Shown piece after piece: positions 1-7,586 of a stretch of 64,000 nt of DNA (the first letter of the stretch is position 1; every line of letters begins with the position of its first letter). The stretch spans positions 1,240,001 to 1,304,000 of the forward strand of contig NZ_LYOY01000040.1 of NCBI RefSeq assembly GCF_001653515.1. Reading direction: 5' to 3'. Position numbers and translations under genes: made by a program. This stretch comes from Streptomyces sp. ERV7 (GTDB taxonomy: Bacteria > Actinomycetota > Actinomycetes > Streptomycetales > Streptomycetaceae). The notes under the pieces were generated by a model. That model worked only from the letters and a program-made list of their open reading frames with translations. It did no database searches and was not told the origin of the DNA.

Positions 1-227
1 CGGTAGCGGACGAGATGGGCCACGAGCCCGTCGTCCCGCCCGGCGCGGGCGAGGCGCCGCGCCAGCGGCAGCGCCGAGGCGTAGGAGAGGGGGGAGGGGC
101 GGCGCGCCGAGACGGGGTCGCCGTCCGGCAGCACCAGCACCACACCGCCGACCGAGGAGCCGGCGCCGGTCGCACCGACGGCCCGTCCAAGTCGGGCAGC
201 AGGCAGGGAAGTCGCATGCTGGGCCAT
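1..227 (-). CDS. N-terminal part of a putative alpha/beta hydrolase (runs off the window)
   Basis: On the minus strand an ATG at 227 opens a frame that continues through base 1, giving about 75 residues. A variable head is followed by a GGVVLVLPDGD beta-strand segment and an LPLARRLARAG helix. This resembles the start of the alpha/beta-hydrolase-fold proteins I recall next to adenosine deaminase in streptomycetes. The catalytic part lies outside the window, so the family call is tentative. It is divergent from add, and the 114 bases between them hold the palindrome at 314-325. Confidence 0.5.
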   Translation of the reverse strand, partial: MAQHATSLPAARLGRAVGATGAGSSVGGVVLVLPDGDPVSARRPSPLSYASALPLARRLARAGRDDGLVAHLVRY

Positions 228-313
228 GACAGAACAGTCTCAGAAGCCGAGGTGTACTCCACCCGTCCGCGCGGTCACTGTTACGTATCGGCAACCGAGC
301 GACTCCCGGTGAT

Positions 314-325
314 CTACGCGCGTAG
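314..325. promoter_or_regulatory. Palindromic operator CTACGCGCGTAG upstream of add
   Basis: A perfect 12-base palindrome ends 16 bases before the add ATG. The same 12 bases occur upstream of deoC (8563-8574) and of the purine nucleoside phosphorylase gene (15102-15113), and I saw no other copy in the window. The copies upstream of add and of the phosphorylase share ATCTACGCGCGTAGG in the gene-sense direction. The position so close to the start suggests a repressor site that overlaps the promoter or leader. The binding protein is not identified. Confidence 0.75.
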
Positions 326-341
326 GGGCTAGCATGCGCAG

Positions 342-1496
342 ATGACGAGCCAGACCACCGACGTACCGACCACGGACCAGATCCGCCGCGCCCCGAAGGT
401 GCTGCTCCACGACCACCTCGACGGCGGTCTGCGTCCTGGCACCATCATCGAGATCGCCGAACAGACCGGGTACTCCCACCTGCCCGAGACCGAGGCCGAC
501 AAGCTCGGCATCTGGTTCCGGGAAGCCGCCGACTCCGGTTCCCTGGAGCGGTATCTGGAGACCTTCGCGCACACCTGCGCCGTCATGCAGACCCGCGACG
601 CGCTCTTCCGTGTCGCCGCCGAGTGCGCCGAGGACCTGGCGCAGGACGGCGTCGTCTACGCCGAGGTGCGGTACGCGCCGGAGCAGCACCTGGAGAAGGG
701 GCTGACGCTCCAGGAGGTCGTGGAGGCGGTCAACGACGGCTTCCGCGAGGGCGAGCGCCGGGCCCGCGCCAACGGCCACCGCATCCGCGTCGGCGCCCTC
801 CTGACCGCCATGCGGCACGCCGCCCGCGCGCTGGAGATCGCCGAACTCGCCAACTCCTACCGGGACTCGGGCGTGGTCGGCTTCGACATCGCGGGTGCCG
901 AGGCGGGCTTCCCGCCCACCCGCCACCTGGACGCCTTCGAGTACCTGAAGCGGGAGAACAACCACTTCACCATCCACGCGGGCGAGGCCTTCGGCCTGCC
1001 GTCGATCTGGCAGGCGCTCCAGTGGTGCGGCGCCGACCGGCTCGGCCACGGGGTGCGGATCATCGACGACATCGAGGTCGCCGAGGACGGCACGGTGAAG
1101 CTGGGGCGGCTCGCCTCGTACGTACGGGACAAGCGCATCCCGCTGGAGATGTGCCCGACGTCCAACCTCCAGACCGGCGCCGCCGCTTCGTACGCCGAAC
1201 ACCCGATCGGGCTGCTGCGCCGGCTCCACTTCCGGGCCACCGTCAACACCGACAACCGGCTGATGAGCGGCACCAGCATGAGCGAGGAATTCGAGCGGCT
1301 GACCGAGGCATTCGGCTACACGCTCGACGACATGCAGTGGTTCACCGTCAATGCGATGAAATCAGCGTTCATTCCTTTCGACGAACGCCTCGCCATGATC
1401 AATGACGTCATCAAGCCCGGCTACGCCGAGCTGAAATCCGAATGGCTGTTCAAGCAGACCGCCGCGACCAGCGGGTCTACCCCGTCCATGGGCTGA
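342..1496 (+). CDS. add: Adenosine deaminase
   Basis: This 384-residue cytosolic metalloenzyme hydrolyses adenosine or deoxyadenosine to inosine or deoxyinosine plus ammonia, the entry step of purine nucleoside salvage. The zinc-binding HxH pair is H23/H25 in LLHDHLDGG. The HAGEAFG motif supplies the catalytic Glu, CPTSN is present, and NTDNRLMSGTS carries the conserved Asp. Length is slightly above the usual 340-360. The ATG at 342 is chosen because the conserved N-terminus follows at once; an ATG at 333 is out of frame. The gene stands alone, ends in a strong terminator, and is preceded by the shared nucleoside-gene palindrome. Confidence 0.96.
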   Translation: MTSQTTDVPTTDQIRRAPKVLLHDHLDGGLRPGTIIEIAEQTGYSHLPETEADKLGIWFREAADSGSLERYLETFAHTCAVMQTRDALFRVAAECAEDLAQDGVVYAEVRYAPEQHLEKGLTLQEVVEAVNDGFREGERRARANGHRIRVGALLTAMRHAARALEIAELANSYRDSGVVGFDIAGAEAGFPPTRHLDAFEYLKRENNHFTIHAGEAFGLPSIWQALQWCGADRLGHGVRIIDDIEVAEDGTVKLGRLASYVRDKRIPLEMCPTSNLQTGAAASYAEHPIGLLRRLHFRATVNTDNRLMSGTSMSEEFERLTEAFGYTLDDMQWFTVNAMKSAFIPFDERLAMINDVIKPGYAELKSEWLFKQTAATSGSTPSMG

Positions 1497-1512
1497 TCGG
1501 GTAAATCGTCTA

Positions 1513-1546
1513 AACGGCCGGGAGAACCAATTCCCGGCCGTTTTCC
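1513..1546 (+). terminator. Rho-independent terminator of add
   Basis: A perfect 11-base stem (AACGGCCGGGA with TCCCGGCCGTT) with an 8-base loop is followed by TT. It lies 16 bases after the add stop codon. Confidence 0.85.
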
Positions 1547-1630
1547 GTGGTTTCACGTGTTTGCGGGGCGAGTGGCGGTCTGACTAGCTTGCAGAGCCGC
1601 TCACATCCCCTTCCCTAGGATGAATTCCAG

Positions 1631-1963
1631 ATGAAGCAGTCTGCCGTCAAGACGCTCGGTGCCGCCGCTGTCGGTGTCGCCTTCGCCGCCGCTGCCGCCG
1701 GTACGGCCTCCGCCGCGCCCGCCGTGGCCGGAGTCCCCGAGCTCCCCGCCCTGTCCGGCCTGACCAACACGCTGCCCATCGAGGGCGTCGCCAAGAAGCT
1801 CCCGACGGGTGCCCCGGAGTCGCTGACCGCCGGTCAGAGCGCTCTGGGCAAGGGCACGTCCGCCCTGCCCACCGGGGACTCCAGCCCCGTGAACGGCCTC
1901 CTCGGCGGTCTGCCGACGGGTGGTCTGCCGATCGCCGGTGGTCTGCCCGCCCTCGGCGGCTGA
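1631..1963 (+). CDS. Small secreted Ala/Gly/Pro-rich protein
   Basis: This 110-residue protein starts with a typical Sec signal peptide: MKQ, then a hydrophobic Ala/Val-rich stretch ending at TASAAP near residue 29. The mature part is low in complexity, rich in Gly, Pro and Leu, with repeated GGLP-type turns (LLGGLPTGGLPIAGGLPALGG region). There is no catalytic motif. Similar short secreted proteins are common in Streptomyces and of unknown role. It has its own terminator and appears monocistronic. It shares general architecture, but no clear sequence identity, with the secreted protein at 4694-5113. Confidence 0.8.
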   Translation: MKQSAVKTLGAAAVGVAFAAAAAGTASAAPAVAGVPELPALSGLTNTLPIEGVAKKLPTGAPESLTAGQSALGKGTSALPTGDSSPVNGLLGGLPTGGLPIAGGLPALGG

Positions 1964-2003
1964 TGGCTGAAACGTGCCGCCAGACGGTGCGTTGAGGCGT
2001 TGT

Positions 2004-2041
2004 GGTGGGGCGCACATCCGGTTGTGGGTGTGCGCCCCACC
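2004..2041 (+). terminator. Terminator hairpin after the small secreted protein gene
   Basis: GGTGGGGCGCACA pairs with TGTGCGCCCCACC (13-base stem, 12-base loop), about 40 bases after the stop at 1963. Confidence 0.8.
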
Positions 2042-2102
2042 GCGTCTGTGTCAGGATCACGGCTCGTACGTCGGCCAGTGACAGGTGAGTAGGGTTCCGA
2101 GG

Positions 2103-2819
2103 ATGCGTGTGAAGGCGACCGGACTCGCCATGTTGACGGCCTCGGCGCTCCTCACCACCGCGTGCGGCTCGTCGGGAGGCTCCTCGGACGACAAGGCCTC
2201 CGCGCCCGCCCCCAACGGTTCCTCGGCCTCCGCGGCGGCGTCCAGCGCCCTCCAGCGGGCGGCGCTCGCCCAGGGCGACGTGCCCGGCTACCAGGTCTCC
2301 GCCGACACGACCGCCCAGGGCCGGGCCCGTCCCCGGGCCGACCGCGGGCCGTGCCAGCCGCTCGCCGACATCATGGGCGACCAGCCGAACCCGCAGGCGC
2401 GCGAGACGGTCAACCGGGGTCTGGGCTCCCAGCGCAAGCTCGGCCTCGCGGTCGCGGCGTCGCTCAGCGGCTACGCCCGCCCCGACGCCGAGAAGCTGGT
2501 CAGGGACCTGCGCGCGGCGGTCGCCGCCTGCTCCGGCTTCAAGGCCGAGCTGGGCGGGACGAGCTCCACGTACGCGCGCGTGAAGGCGCGGCCCTACCGG
2601 ATCGGCGGCGACGAGTCGGTCAGCTGGTCCGCGTCGTCCACGCAGGTGAACGTGGAGACGCCGGTCCATATCGTCGTGGTGCGCCAGGGCGCCACGATCG
2701 TGCGCTTCATGACGATCAACCTCGGCGCTCCGGTCCAGGGCAGGGCCCAGGAGCTGGTGGAGGTGCCGAGGGACGTGGCGGACAAGCAGCTGGAGAAGGT
2801 GCGCCGAGTCCTGGGCTGA
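2103..2819 (+). CDS. Putative lipoprotein, function unknown
   Basis: This protein of 238 residues has a lipoprotein signal: MRVKATGLAMLTASALLTTAC with the lipobox Cys at residue 21. A Ser/Ala-rich linker follows, then a folded domain of about 170 residues with four mature-part cysteines at most. It is probably exported and lipid-anchored on the outer face of the membrane. An in-frame GTG at 2085 would add six residues (MSRVPR); I prefer the ATG because the signal peptide then has ordinary length, though neither start has a convincing RBS. The gene is convergent with the PspC gene, whose stop lies 2 bases away. I do not recognise the ligand or pathway. Confidence 0.75.
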   Translation: MRVKATGLAMLTASALLTTACGSSGGSSDDKASAPAPNGSSASAAASSALQRAALAQGDVPGYQVSADTTAQGRARPRADRGPCQPLADIMGDQPNPQARETVNRGLGSQRKLGLAVAASLSGYARPDAEKLVRDLRAAVAACSGFKAELGGTSSTYARVKARPYRIGGDESVSWSASSTQVNVETPVHIVVVRQGATIVRFMTINLGAPVQGRAQELVEVPRDVADKQLEKVRRVLG

Positions 2820-2821
2820 GG

Positions 2822-3028
2822 TCACCAGGCAGCGCTGGGGCGGTGGCCCTTCTCGTTCGGGAAGAGGATCCACAGCGCGATGTAGAGCAGGAACTGGGGC
2901 CCCGGCAGCAGGCAGGAGACCAGGAAGATCACGCGCATCGTGGTGGCGGAGGTGCCGAAGCGCCGTGCCAGCGCCGCGCACACCCCGCCGATCATGCGTC
3001 CGTCGCGGGGGCGGGCAAGGGTGGCCAT
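2822..3028 (-). CDS. PspC-domain membrane protein
   Basis: This 68-residue protein starts with ARPRDGRMIGGVCAALARRF, the typical PspC opening, followed by a hydrophobic transmembrane stretch (VIFLVSCLLPGPQFLLYIAL) and the ILFPNE ending. PspC-family proteins sense envelope stress in other bacteria; this is the short stand-alone actinobacterial form. The ATG at 3028 follows an AAGGAG RBS at ideal spacing. It is convergent with the lipoprotein gene, with 2 bases between stops. Confidence 0.88.
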   Translation of the reverse strand: MATLARPRDGRMIGGVCAALARRFGTSATTMRVIFLVSCLLPGPQFLLYIALWILFPNEKGHRPSAAW

Positions 3029-3108
3029 GGGGTGCTCCTTCAGGAGTGAGGTCGTGTGGTGCTGCGATACCTCCATCCTGCTGCCCCCGACCCGGGCAAA
3101 GCGTCGGA

Positions 3109-3648
3109 CTACGGGGCGATCCCGACCCTGGGAATCGTCGGGGTACGACCCTGAGCCGCCGGTACGGGCGCGTCCTCCCGGTCCTGGCGCCGCCGCAGGG
3201 CGATCCGTCCGGCGGGCACCACGGCGATATGGGCGAACGCGGCCCCGGCGGTGTTCAGGAGCAGCGCGTCCACATCGGCGACCTGGCCGGGCACGGAGGT
3301 CTGCAGCAGGGCGATGCCGAGCGAGACGAGTGCGGCGGCGGCGGTCGTACGGAGCAGGGAGCCGACGGGGGAGACGTCGAGCCGCCCTCCGACGAGGGGG
3401 AGGAGGAAGCCGAGCGGGGCGAGGAGCAGCAGCCCCTCCCCGATCCCGTGCGCGGCCTCGATCCATCCCCTCGCCAGGTCGGCGCGGATTCCGGCGAGCG
3501 GGGTGAGGTTGGGTGCGGTCACCCACATGACGTCGCGGGGGCTCAGCGTGAGCCACGCGACGAGGGCCATGTGGGCGAGGAGGAGCGCGCAGCCCGCCAC
3601 GCGGAACCGGATGGCGGCGCGGCCGCCCACACCATGACGCTGTTGCAC
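3109..3648 (-). CDS. VanZ-family membrane protein
   Basis: About 179 residues with four predicted membrane segments: around FRVAGCALLLAHMALVAWL, the EGLLLLAPLGFLLPL segment, the LLRTTAAAALVSLGIALLQ segment, and a final LLLNTAGAAFAHIAVV segment. The Q-x5-GQVADVDALLLNTAG region matches the VanZ signature, in which a polar run of R/D/N residues precedes the last helix. VanZ relatives can give low-level teicoplanin resistance, but most have unknown roles. The start is uncertain: GTG at 3648 fits the family better than GTG at 3672. Confidence 0.75.
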   Translation of the reverse strand: MQQRHGVGGRAAIRFRVAGCALLLAHMALVAWLTLSPRDVMWVTAPNLTPLAGIRADLARGWIEAAHGIGEGLLLLAPLGFLLPLVGGRLDVSPVGSLLRTTAAAALVSLGIALLQTSVPGQVADVDALLLNTAGAAFAHIAVVPAGRIALRRRQDREDAPVPAAQGRTPTIPRVGIAP

Positions 3649-3731
3649 GCCCCCCAAGACGCGCCGGGCCACACGATCGGTTCCGCCTTCCCCACGACTG
3701 CGCCCCCGGCCCCCTCTCCCGCGTGTGAGGA

Positions 3732-3783
3732 GCGGGGTTCGGGGCGGAGCCCCGTTCCTTCAGGGGCGCGGGGAACTGCGCGT
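3732..3783 (+). repeat. Dispersed Streptomyces repeat (GGGGCGCGGGGAACTGCG family)
   Basis: A GC-rich palindrome (GGGGTTCGGGGCGGAGCCCC) is followed directly by GGGGCGCGGGGAACTGCG. The second block recurs at 11041, 12486, 25709, 27650 and several times at 36536-36775. Such blocks are common between genes in Streptomyces. Confidence 0.75.
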
Positions 3784-3838
3784 ACGGGGGCCGGCGTCTC
3801 GGGGGATACGTCGGGCGTACGGGTAACGGGGGAACAAG

Positions 3839-3880
3839 AGCGGGACCGAAGGGCCGGGGGGCCCACTCGGTCCCGCTTTT
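3839..3880 (-). terminator. Strong hairpin after the uridine-kinase-like gene
   Basis: AGCGGGACCGA (3839-3849) pairs perfectly with TCGGTCCCGCT (3867-3877). The inner GGGCCGGGGGGCCC also folds. It lies 45 bases beyond the stop of the minus-strand gene at 3925. On the plus strand it is followed by TTT. Just beside it the 13-base GGGTGCTTCTCCG is repeated in tandem (3887-3913). Confidence 0.75.
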
Positions 3881-3924
3881 ATCTTTGGGGTGCTTCTCCG
3901 GGGTGCTTCTCCGGGCCGGGGTGC

Positions 3925-4632
3925 TCAGACCCGCGCCGTGGGCGCGGCGGCCGCACACCGTCCGGCGGCGGCCGCGGCGAGACGGCCGAGGGCCTCCTCC
4001 TTGCCGCACGGGTGCGCCCCCAGCGCCGCCTGCCGGGCCACGATCCCGCGCTCGGCCCGCATCAGCCGCCAGCCCCGCCGCAGCAGGAACGGCACCGACT
4101 TGCGCCCCTCCTTGAGGTCGCGGGCGAGCCGGCGCCGGAAGGTGGTCGAGGGGCGGCCGCGCAGACACAGCGCGTCGGCGAGCACGCCGTGCTCCCGCAG
4201 CCGCGCCACGATGTCCGCCGCGAAGATCCCCTCCGCGACGAACAGCGGGGTGCGGTCGATGCCGAACAGGCTCGCCCCGGTCCGCGAGCTGGTGGCGATG
4301 TCGTACTCCGGCACGGCCGTCCGTCCCGTACGGCACAGCTCGACGACGGCCGTCACGGCCGCGTCGGCGTCCCAGGACTCGGGCGAGTCCCAGTCGATGT
4401 CCGGGGAGCCCGGCACACGCGGCAGGGTCGGGTCGTCGCCCTCCTTGTAGAAGTCGTCCAGGCGCAGCACGGGCAGACCCGTGCGGGCGGCGAGCGACGA
4501 CTTCCCTGAACCGGAGGGGCCCGTGAGGAGGACGACGCGTGTCGAAATGGCGTGTGCGGTCACGGGACACCAGTCTGAGGCATCCACCCGGGAGGTGGAC
4601 CACTCGGGGAGCCCGTTGGTATCGAGCATCAC
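3925..4632 (-). CDS. Uridine-kinase-like P-loop ATP-binding protein
   Basis: This 235-residue cytosolic protein has a Walker A motif GPSGSGKSS near residue 38 and an LRLDDFYKEGDDPTLP segment, which is the DDFY acceptor-binding motif of the uridine kinase/phosphoribulokinase fold. FVAEGIFAADIV follows as the strand carrying the second acidic residue. Uridine kinases phosphorylate uridine or cytidine, which would fit a neighbourhood of nucleoside-salvage genes, but the substrate is not proved. The first 30 residues are not conserved-looking, so a later start is possible. It is divergent from the secreted-protein gene at 4694. Confidence 0.75.
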   Translation of the reverse strand: MMLDTNGLPEWSTSRVDASDWCPVTAHAISTRVVLLTGPSGSGKSSLAARTGLPVLRLDDFYKEGDDPTLPRVPGSPDIDWDSPESWDADAAVTAVVELCRTGRTAVPEYDIATSSRTGASLFGIDRTPLFVAEGIFAADIVARLREHGVLADALCLRGRPSTTFRRRLARDLKEGRKSVPFLLRRGWRLMRAERGIVARQAALGAHPCGKEEALGRLAAAAAGRCAAAAPTARV

Positions 4633-4693
4633 ACCTCAACTACGCTGCGTGCTCGGAGCGATACGCAGAGGATACGTAGGAGAGTGGGACGAC

Positions 4694-5113
4694 ATGGCAC
4701 GAAACCAAGCCGGCGGGGCCCGTCGCGGCCGTGTGCTGCTGCGCGCCGGGCTCACCGCGACCGCCGCGGGCGCGGCGCTGGCGGGGGCGGCGGGCGCGGC
4801 CCAGGCGGCCGACGGCCCGGCGGAGCTGGTCGGGCGCGCGGTGGCCGACCCGGGGGCCGGGATGGACGGCACGACACGCTCCGTCACCGGAGACCTCTCG
4901 GCCGGGGTGACCAACGCGCTCGCCCCCGCCAAGACGCTCAGCCTCAACCCGTTCGCCAAGACCTCGGTGGACCCGCTGGACAACGCGATCGGCACCGAGG
5001 TCGCGGACTTCAAGCCGATCTCGACGGCGATGGCGACCGGCCCGTTGCACGAGAGCGGCGCGCTCAAGGACTTCCCGGTGATCGGCGCGGCCACGCGACT
5101 GCTCCCGGGCTGA
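4694..5113 (+). CDS. Small secreted protein, possible Tat signal
   Basis: This 139-residue protein opens with a basic segment (RRGRVLLRAG) and a long Ala/Gly hydrophobic run ending at AQAADGP near residue 39. The twin arginine and the low hydrophobicity hint at the Tat pathway, but the motif is imperfect. The mature part of about 100 residues has no cysteine and no motif that I recognise. It ends in a terminator hairpin at 5126-5170. The ATG at 4694 is the first start after the divergent promoter region. Confidence 0.75.
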   Translation: MARNQAGGARRGRVLLRAGLTATAAGAALAGAAGAAQAADGPAELVGRAVADPGAGMDGTTRSVTGDLSAGVTNALAPAKTLSLNPFAKTSVDPLDNAIGTEVADFKPISTAMATGPLHESGALKDFPVIGAATRLLPG

Positions 5114-5125
5114 GCCGGGACATAC

Positions 5126-5170
5126 CGAACGGCGCCACGGGTGGGGGCCCGGGACGCCGTTCGGGGTTTC
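5126..5170 (+). terminator. Terminator hairpin after the secreted protein gene
   Basis: CGAACGGCG (5126-5134) pairs with CGCCGTTCG (5155-5163), and the stem is followed by GGGTTTC. It lies between two convergent genes and can serve both. Confidence 0.75.
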
Positions 5171-5226
5171 GATGGGCCTGAAGGGCCCGGTCTCGGGGGC
5201 GACGAACCACGCCCCCGGCGAAGCGA

Positions 5227-6138
5227 CTAGTACGCGGAGCCGGACGCCCCGAGCGACCCGGTCGGATGCCAGACGGTCTTGGTCTCCAGGAACGCCGTCA
5301 TCCGGTGCGTACCGGGATCGACGGACCAGTCACCCGCACCGGGCCGGAGCACCCGCTTCAGGTTGTCCGCGGCGGCAACCTCAAGATCGCGGGCCAGCTC
5401 GGCACCCGCCCCCGTGAGGTCGATCGCGTTGACGTCCTGGTGCGCCGCCAGCGGCAGCGCGAGCTCGGCCGCCCTGCCCGACAGGACGTTGACGACACCG
5501 CCCGGCAGATCGGACGTGGCGAGCACCTCGCCGAGCGACAGCGCCGGCAGCGGCGACTTCTCGCTCGCGATCACCACGGCCGTGTTGCCGGTGGCGATCA
5601 CCGGGGCGATCACCGACACCAGGCCGAGGAACGAGGAGTCCTGGGGCGCGACGACGGTGACGACACCGGTCGGCTCCGGCGTGGACAGGTTGAAGTACGG
5701 ACCCGCGACCGGGTTCGCGCCGCCCACGATCTGGGCGATCTTGTCGGTCCACCCGGCGTACCAGACCCAGCGGTCGATCGCCGCGTCCACCTGGGCGGCG
5801 GCCTTGGACTTCGACAGGCCCTCCGCCTCGGCGACCTCGCGGACGAACTGCTCCTTGCGGCCCTCCAGCATCTCGGCGACGCGGTAGAGGACCTGGCCCC
5901 GGTTGTACGCGGTCGCGCCCGACCAGCCGCCGAACGCCTTGCGGGCGGCGACGACCGCGTCACGGGCGTCCTTGCGGGAGGACAGGGGGGCGTTCGCCAG
6001 CCAGTTGCCCTTGGAGTCGCTCACCTCGTACACCCGGCCGCTCTCGGAACGCGGGAACTTCCCGCCCACGTACAGCTTGTAGGTCTTGAAGACACCAAGA
6101 CGTGTCGACTCGGACTTCTCAGACGACTTCTCAGACAT
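5227..6138 (-). CDS. Non-catalytic aldehyde dehydrogenase-like protein (second half of a split ALDH16-type pair)
   Basis: This 303-residue protein matches the N-terminal and cofactor-binding part of aldehyde dehydrogenases (YVGGKFPRSESG, AARKAFGGWSG, ATGNTAVVIASEKSPLPAL, GGVVNVLSG). It stops where a normal enzyme would continue with the catalytic Glu (ELGGK) and catalytic Cys, and both are absent. It therefore cannot be an active dehydrogenase alone. Its ATG overlaps the stop of the active gene by 8 bases (ATGTCTGA), so the two are translationally coupled. Eukaryotic and some bacterial ALDH16 proteins fuse exactly such an active domain to a dead one; here the two parts sum to 786 residues. 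A scaffold or stabilising role is inferred. Confidence 0.85.
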   Translation of the reverse strand: MSEKSSEKSESTRLGVFKTYKLYVGGKFPRSESGRVYEVSDSKGNWLANAPLSSRKDARDAVVAARKAFGGWSGATAYNRGQVLYRVAEMLEGRKEQFVREVAEAEGLSKSKAAAQVDAAIDRWVWYAGWTDKIAQIVGGANPVAGPYFNLSTPEPTGVVTVVAPQDSSFLGLVSVIAPVIATGNTAVVIASEKSPLPALSLGEVLATSDLPGGVVNVLSGRAAELALPLAAHQDVNAIDLTGAGAELARDLEVAAADNLKRVLRPGAGDWSVDPGTHRMTAFLETKTVWHPTGSLGASGSAY

Positions 6139-7582
6139 CGAGGTAACCCTCCAGACCGTGCCGGCCGCCCTCGCGGCCGAAGCCCGACTCCTTGTAACCG
6201 CCGAAGGGCGAGGTCGGGTCGAACTTGTTGAACGTGTTGGCCCACACGACACCGGCGCGGAGCTTGTTCGCGACCGCGAGGATGCGCGAGCCCTTCTCCG
6301 TCCAGATGCCCGCCGACAGGCCGTACTGGCTGTTGTTGGCCTTGGCGACGGCCTCGTCCGGCGTACGGAACGACAGCACCGACAGGACCGGGCCGAAGAT
6401 CTCGTCGCGGGCGATGGTGTGCGCCTGGGTGACGTTGGTGAAGAGCGTCGGGGCGAACCAGTAGCCGTTCTCCGGCAGGTCGCACGCCGGGGACCAGCGT
6501 TCGGCGCCCTCGGCCTCGCCGGTCTCGGCGAGCGCGGTGATCCGGGCCAGCTGCTCGGCCGAGTTGATGGCGCCGATGTCGGTGTTCTTGTCCAGCGGGT
6601 CGCCGAGGCGCAGGGTGGAGAGGCGGCGCTTCAGCGCGTCCAGCAGCTCGTCCTGGATCGACTCCTGGACGAGGAGGCGCGAGCCCGCGCAGCAGACCTG
6701 GCCCTGGTTGAAGAAGATGCCGTTGACGATGCCCTCGACGGCCTGGTCGATCGGGGCGTCGTCGAAGACGATGTTGGCGCCCTTGCCGCCCAGCTCCAGG
6801 GTGACCTTCTTGTCGGTGCCCGCGATCGACCGGGCGATCGCCTTGCCGACGGCGGTCGAGCCGGTGAAGGCGACCTTGTCGACGCCGGTGTGCTCGACGA
6901 GGGCCGCGCCCGCGTCGCCGTACCCGGTGAGGATGTTGACGACGCCCTTGGGCAGACCCGCCTGGCGGCAGATGTCCGCGAAGAACAGGGCGGTCAGCGG
7001 GGTCGTCTCGGCGGGCTTCAGCACGACCGTGTTACCGGTGGCGAGCGCCGGGGCGATCTTCCACGCCAGCATCAGGAGCGGGAAGTTCCAGGGGATGACC
7101 TGGCCCGCGACGCCGAGCGGCTTCGGGTTCGGCCCGTACCCGGCGTGGTCGAGCTTGTCGGCCCAGCCCGCGTAGTAGAAGAAGTGCGCGGCGACCAGCG
7201 GGAGGTCCGCGTCGCGGGTCTCCTTGATCGGCTTGCCGTTGTCCAGGGTCTCCAGGACGGCCAGCTCGCGGCTGCGCTCCTGGATGATCCGGGCGATGCG
7301 GAACAGGTACTTGGCGCGCTCGGAGCCGGGCAGCGCCGACCACTTCTCGAACGCCTTGCGGGCGGCCTTCACGGCCCGGTCCACGTCCGCCTCGCCCGCC
7401 TGGGCGACCTCGGAGAGGACTTCCTCGGAGCTCGGCGAGACGGTCTTGAAGACCTTGCCGTCGGCCGCGTCGACGAACTCGCCGTCGATGAACAGCCCGT
7501 ACGAAGGCGCGATGTCGACGACCGAGCGGGACTCGGGAGCCGGCGCGTACTCGAAAACAGATGACTGCTTCTTCATGTCCAT
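6131..7582 (-). CDS. Aldehyde dehydrogenase, NAD(P)-dependent, in the deoC operon
   Basis: This 483-residue enzyme has all catalytic landmarks: the PWNFP Asn, KPAETTPL, the catalytic Glu in TLELGGK, and the catalytic Cys297 in GQVCCAGSR. It ends at GLEGYLDV, a little shorter than typical enzymes. It starts 4 bases after the deoC stop, so it is in the same operon. DeoC releases acetaldehyde, which makes acetaldehyde the likely substrate and acetate the product. The gene overlaps the dead aldehyde-dehydrogenase-like gene that follows. Substrate identity is inferred from context only. Confidence 0.93.
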   Translation of the reverse strand: MDMKKQSSVFEYAPAPESRSVVDIAPSYGLFIDGEFVDAADGKVFKTVSPSSEEVLSEVAQAGEADVDRAVKAARKAFEKWSALPGSERAKYLFRIARIIQERSRELAVLETLDNGKPIKETRDADLPLVAAHFFYYAGWADKLDHAGYGPNPKPLGVAGQVIPWNFPLLMLAWKIAPALATGNTVVLKPAETTPLTALFFADICRQAGLPKGVVNILTGYGDAGAALVEHTGVDKVAFTGSTAVGKAIARSIAGTDKKVTLELGGKGANIVFDDAPIDQAVEGIVNGIFFNQGQVCCAGSRLLVQESIQDELLDALKRRLSTLRLGDPLDKNTDIGAINSAEQLARITALAETGEAEGAERWSPACDLPENGYWFAPTLFTNVTQAHTIARDEIFGPVLSVLSFRTPDEAVAKANNSQYGLSAGIWTEKGSRILAVANKLRAGVVWANTFNKFDPTSPFGGYKESGFGREGGRHGLEGYLDV

Positions 7583-7586
7583 GGTC

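Noticed and set aside
2822..4639. 605-residue minus-strand frame
   Set aside because: It merges the real PspC gene with out-of-frame readings of the VanZ and kinase genes. Only the last 68 codons are supported.
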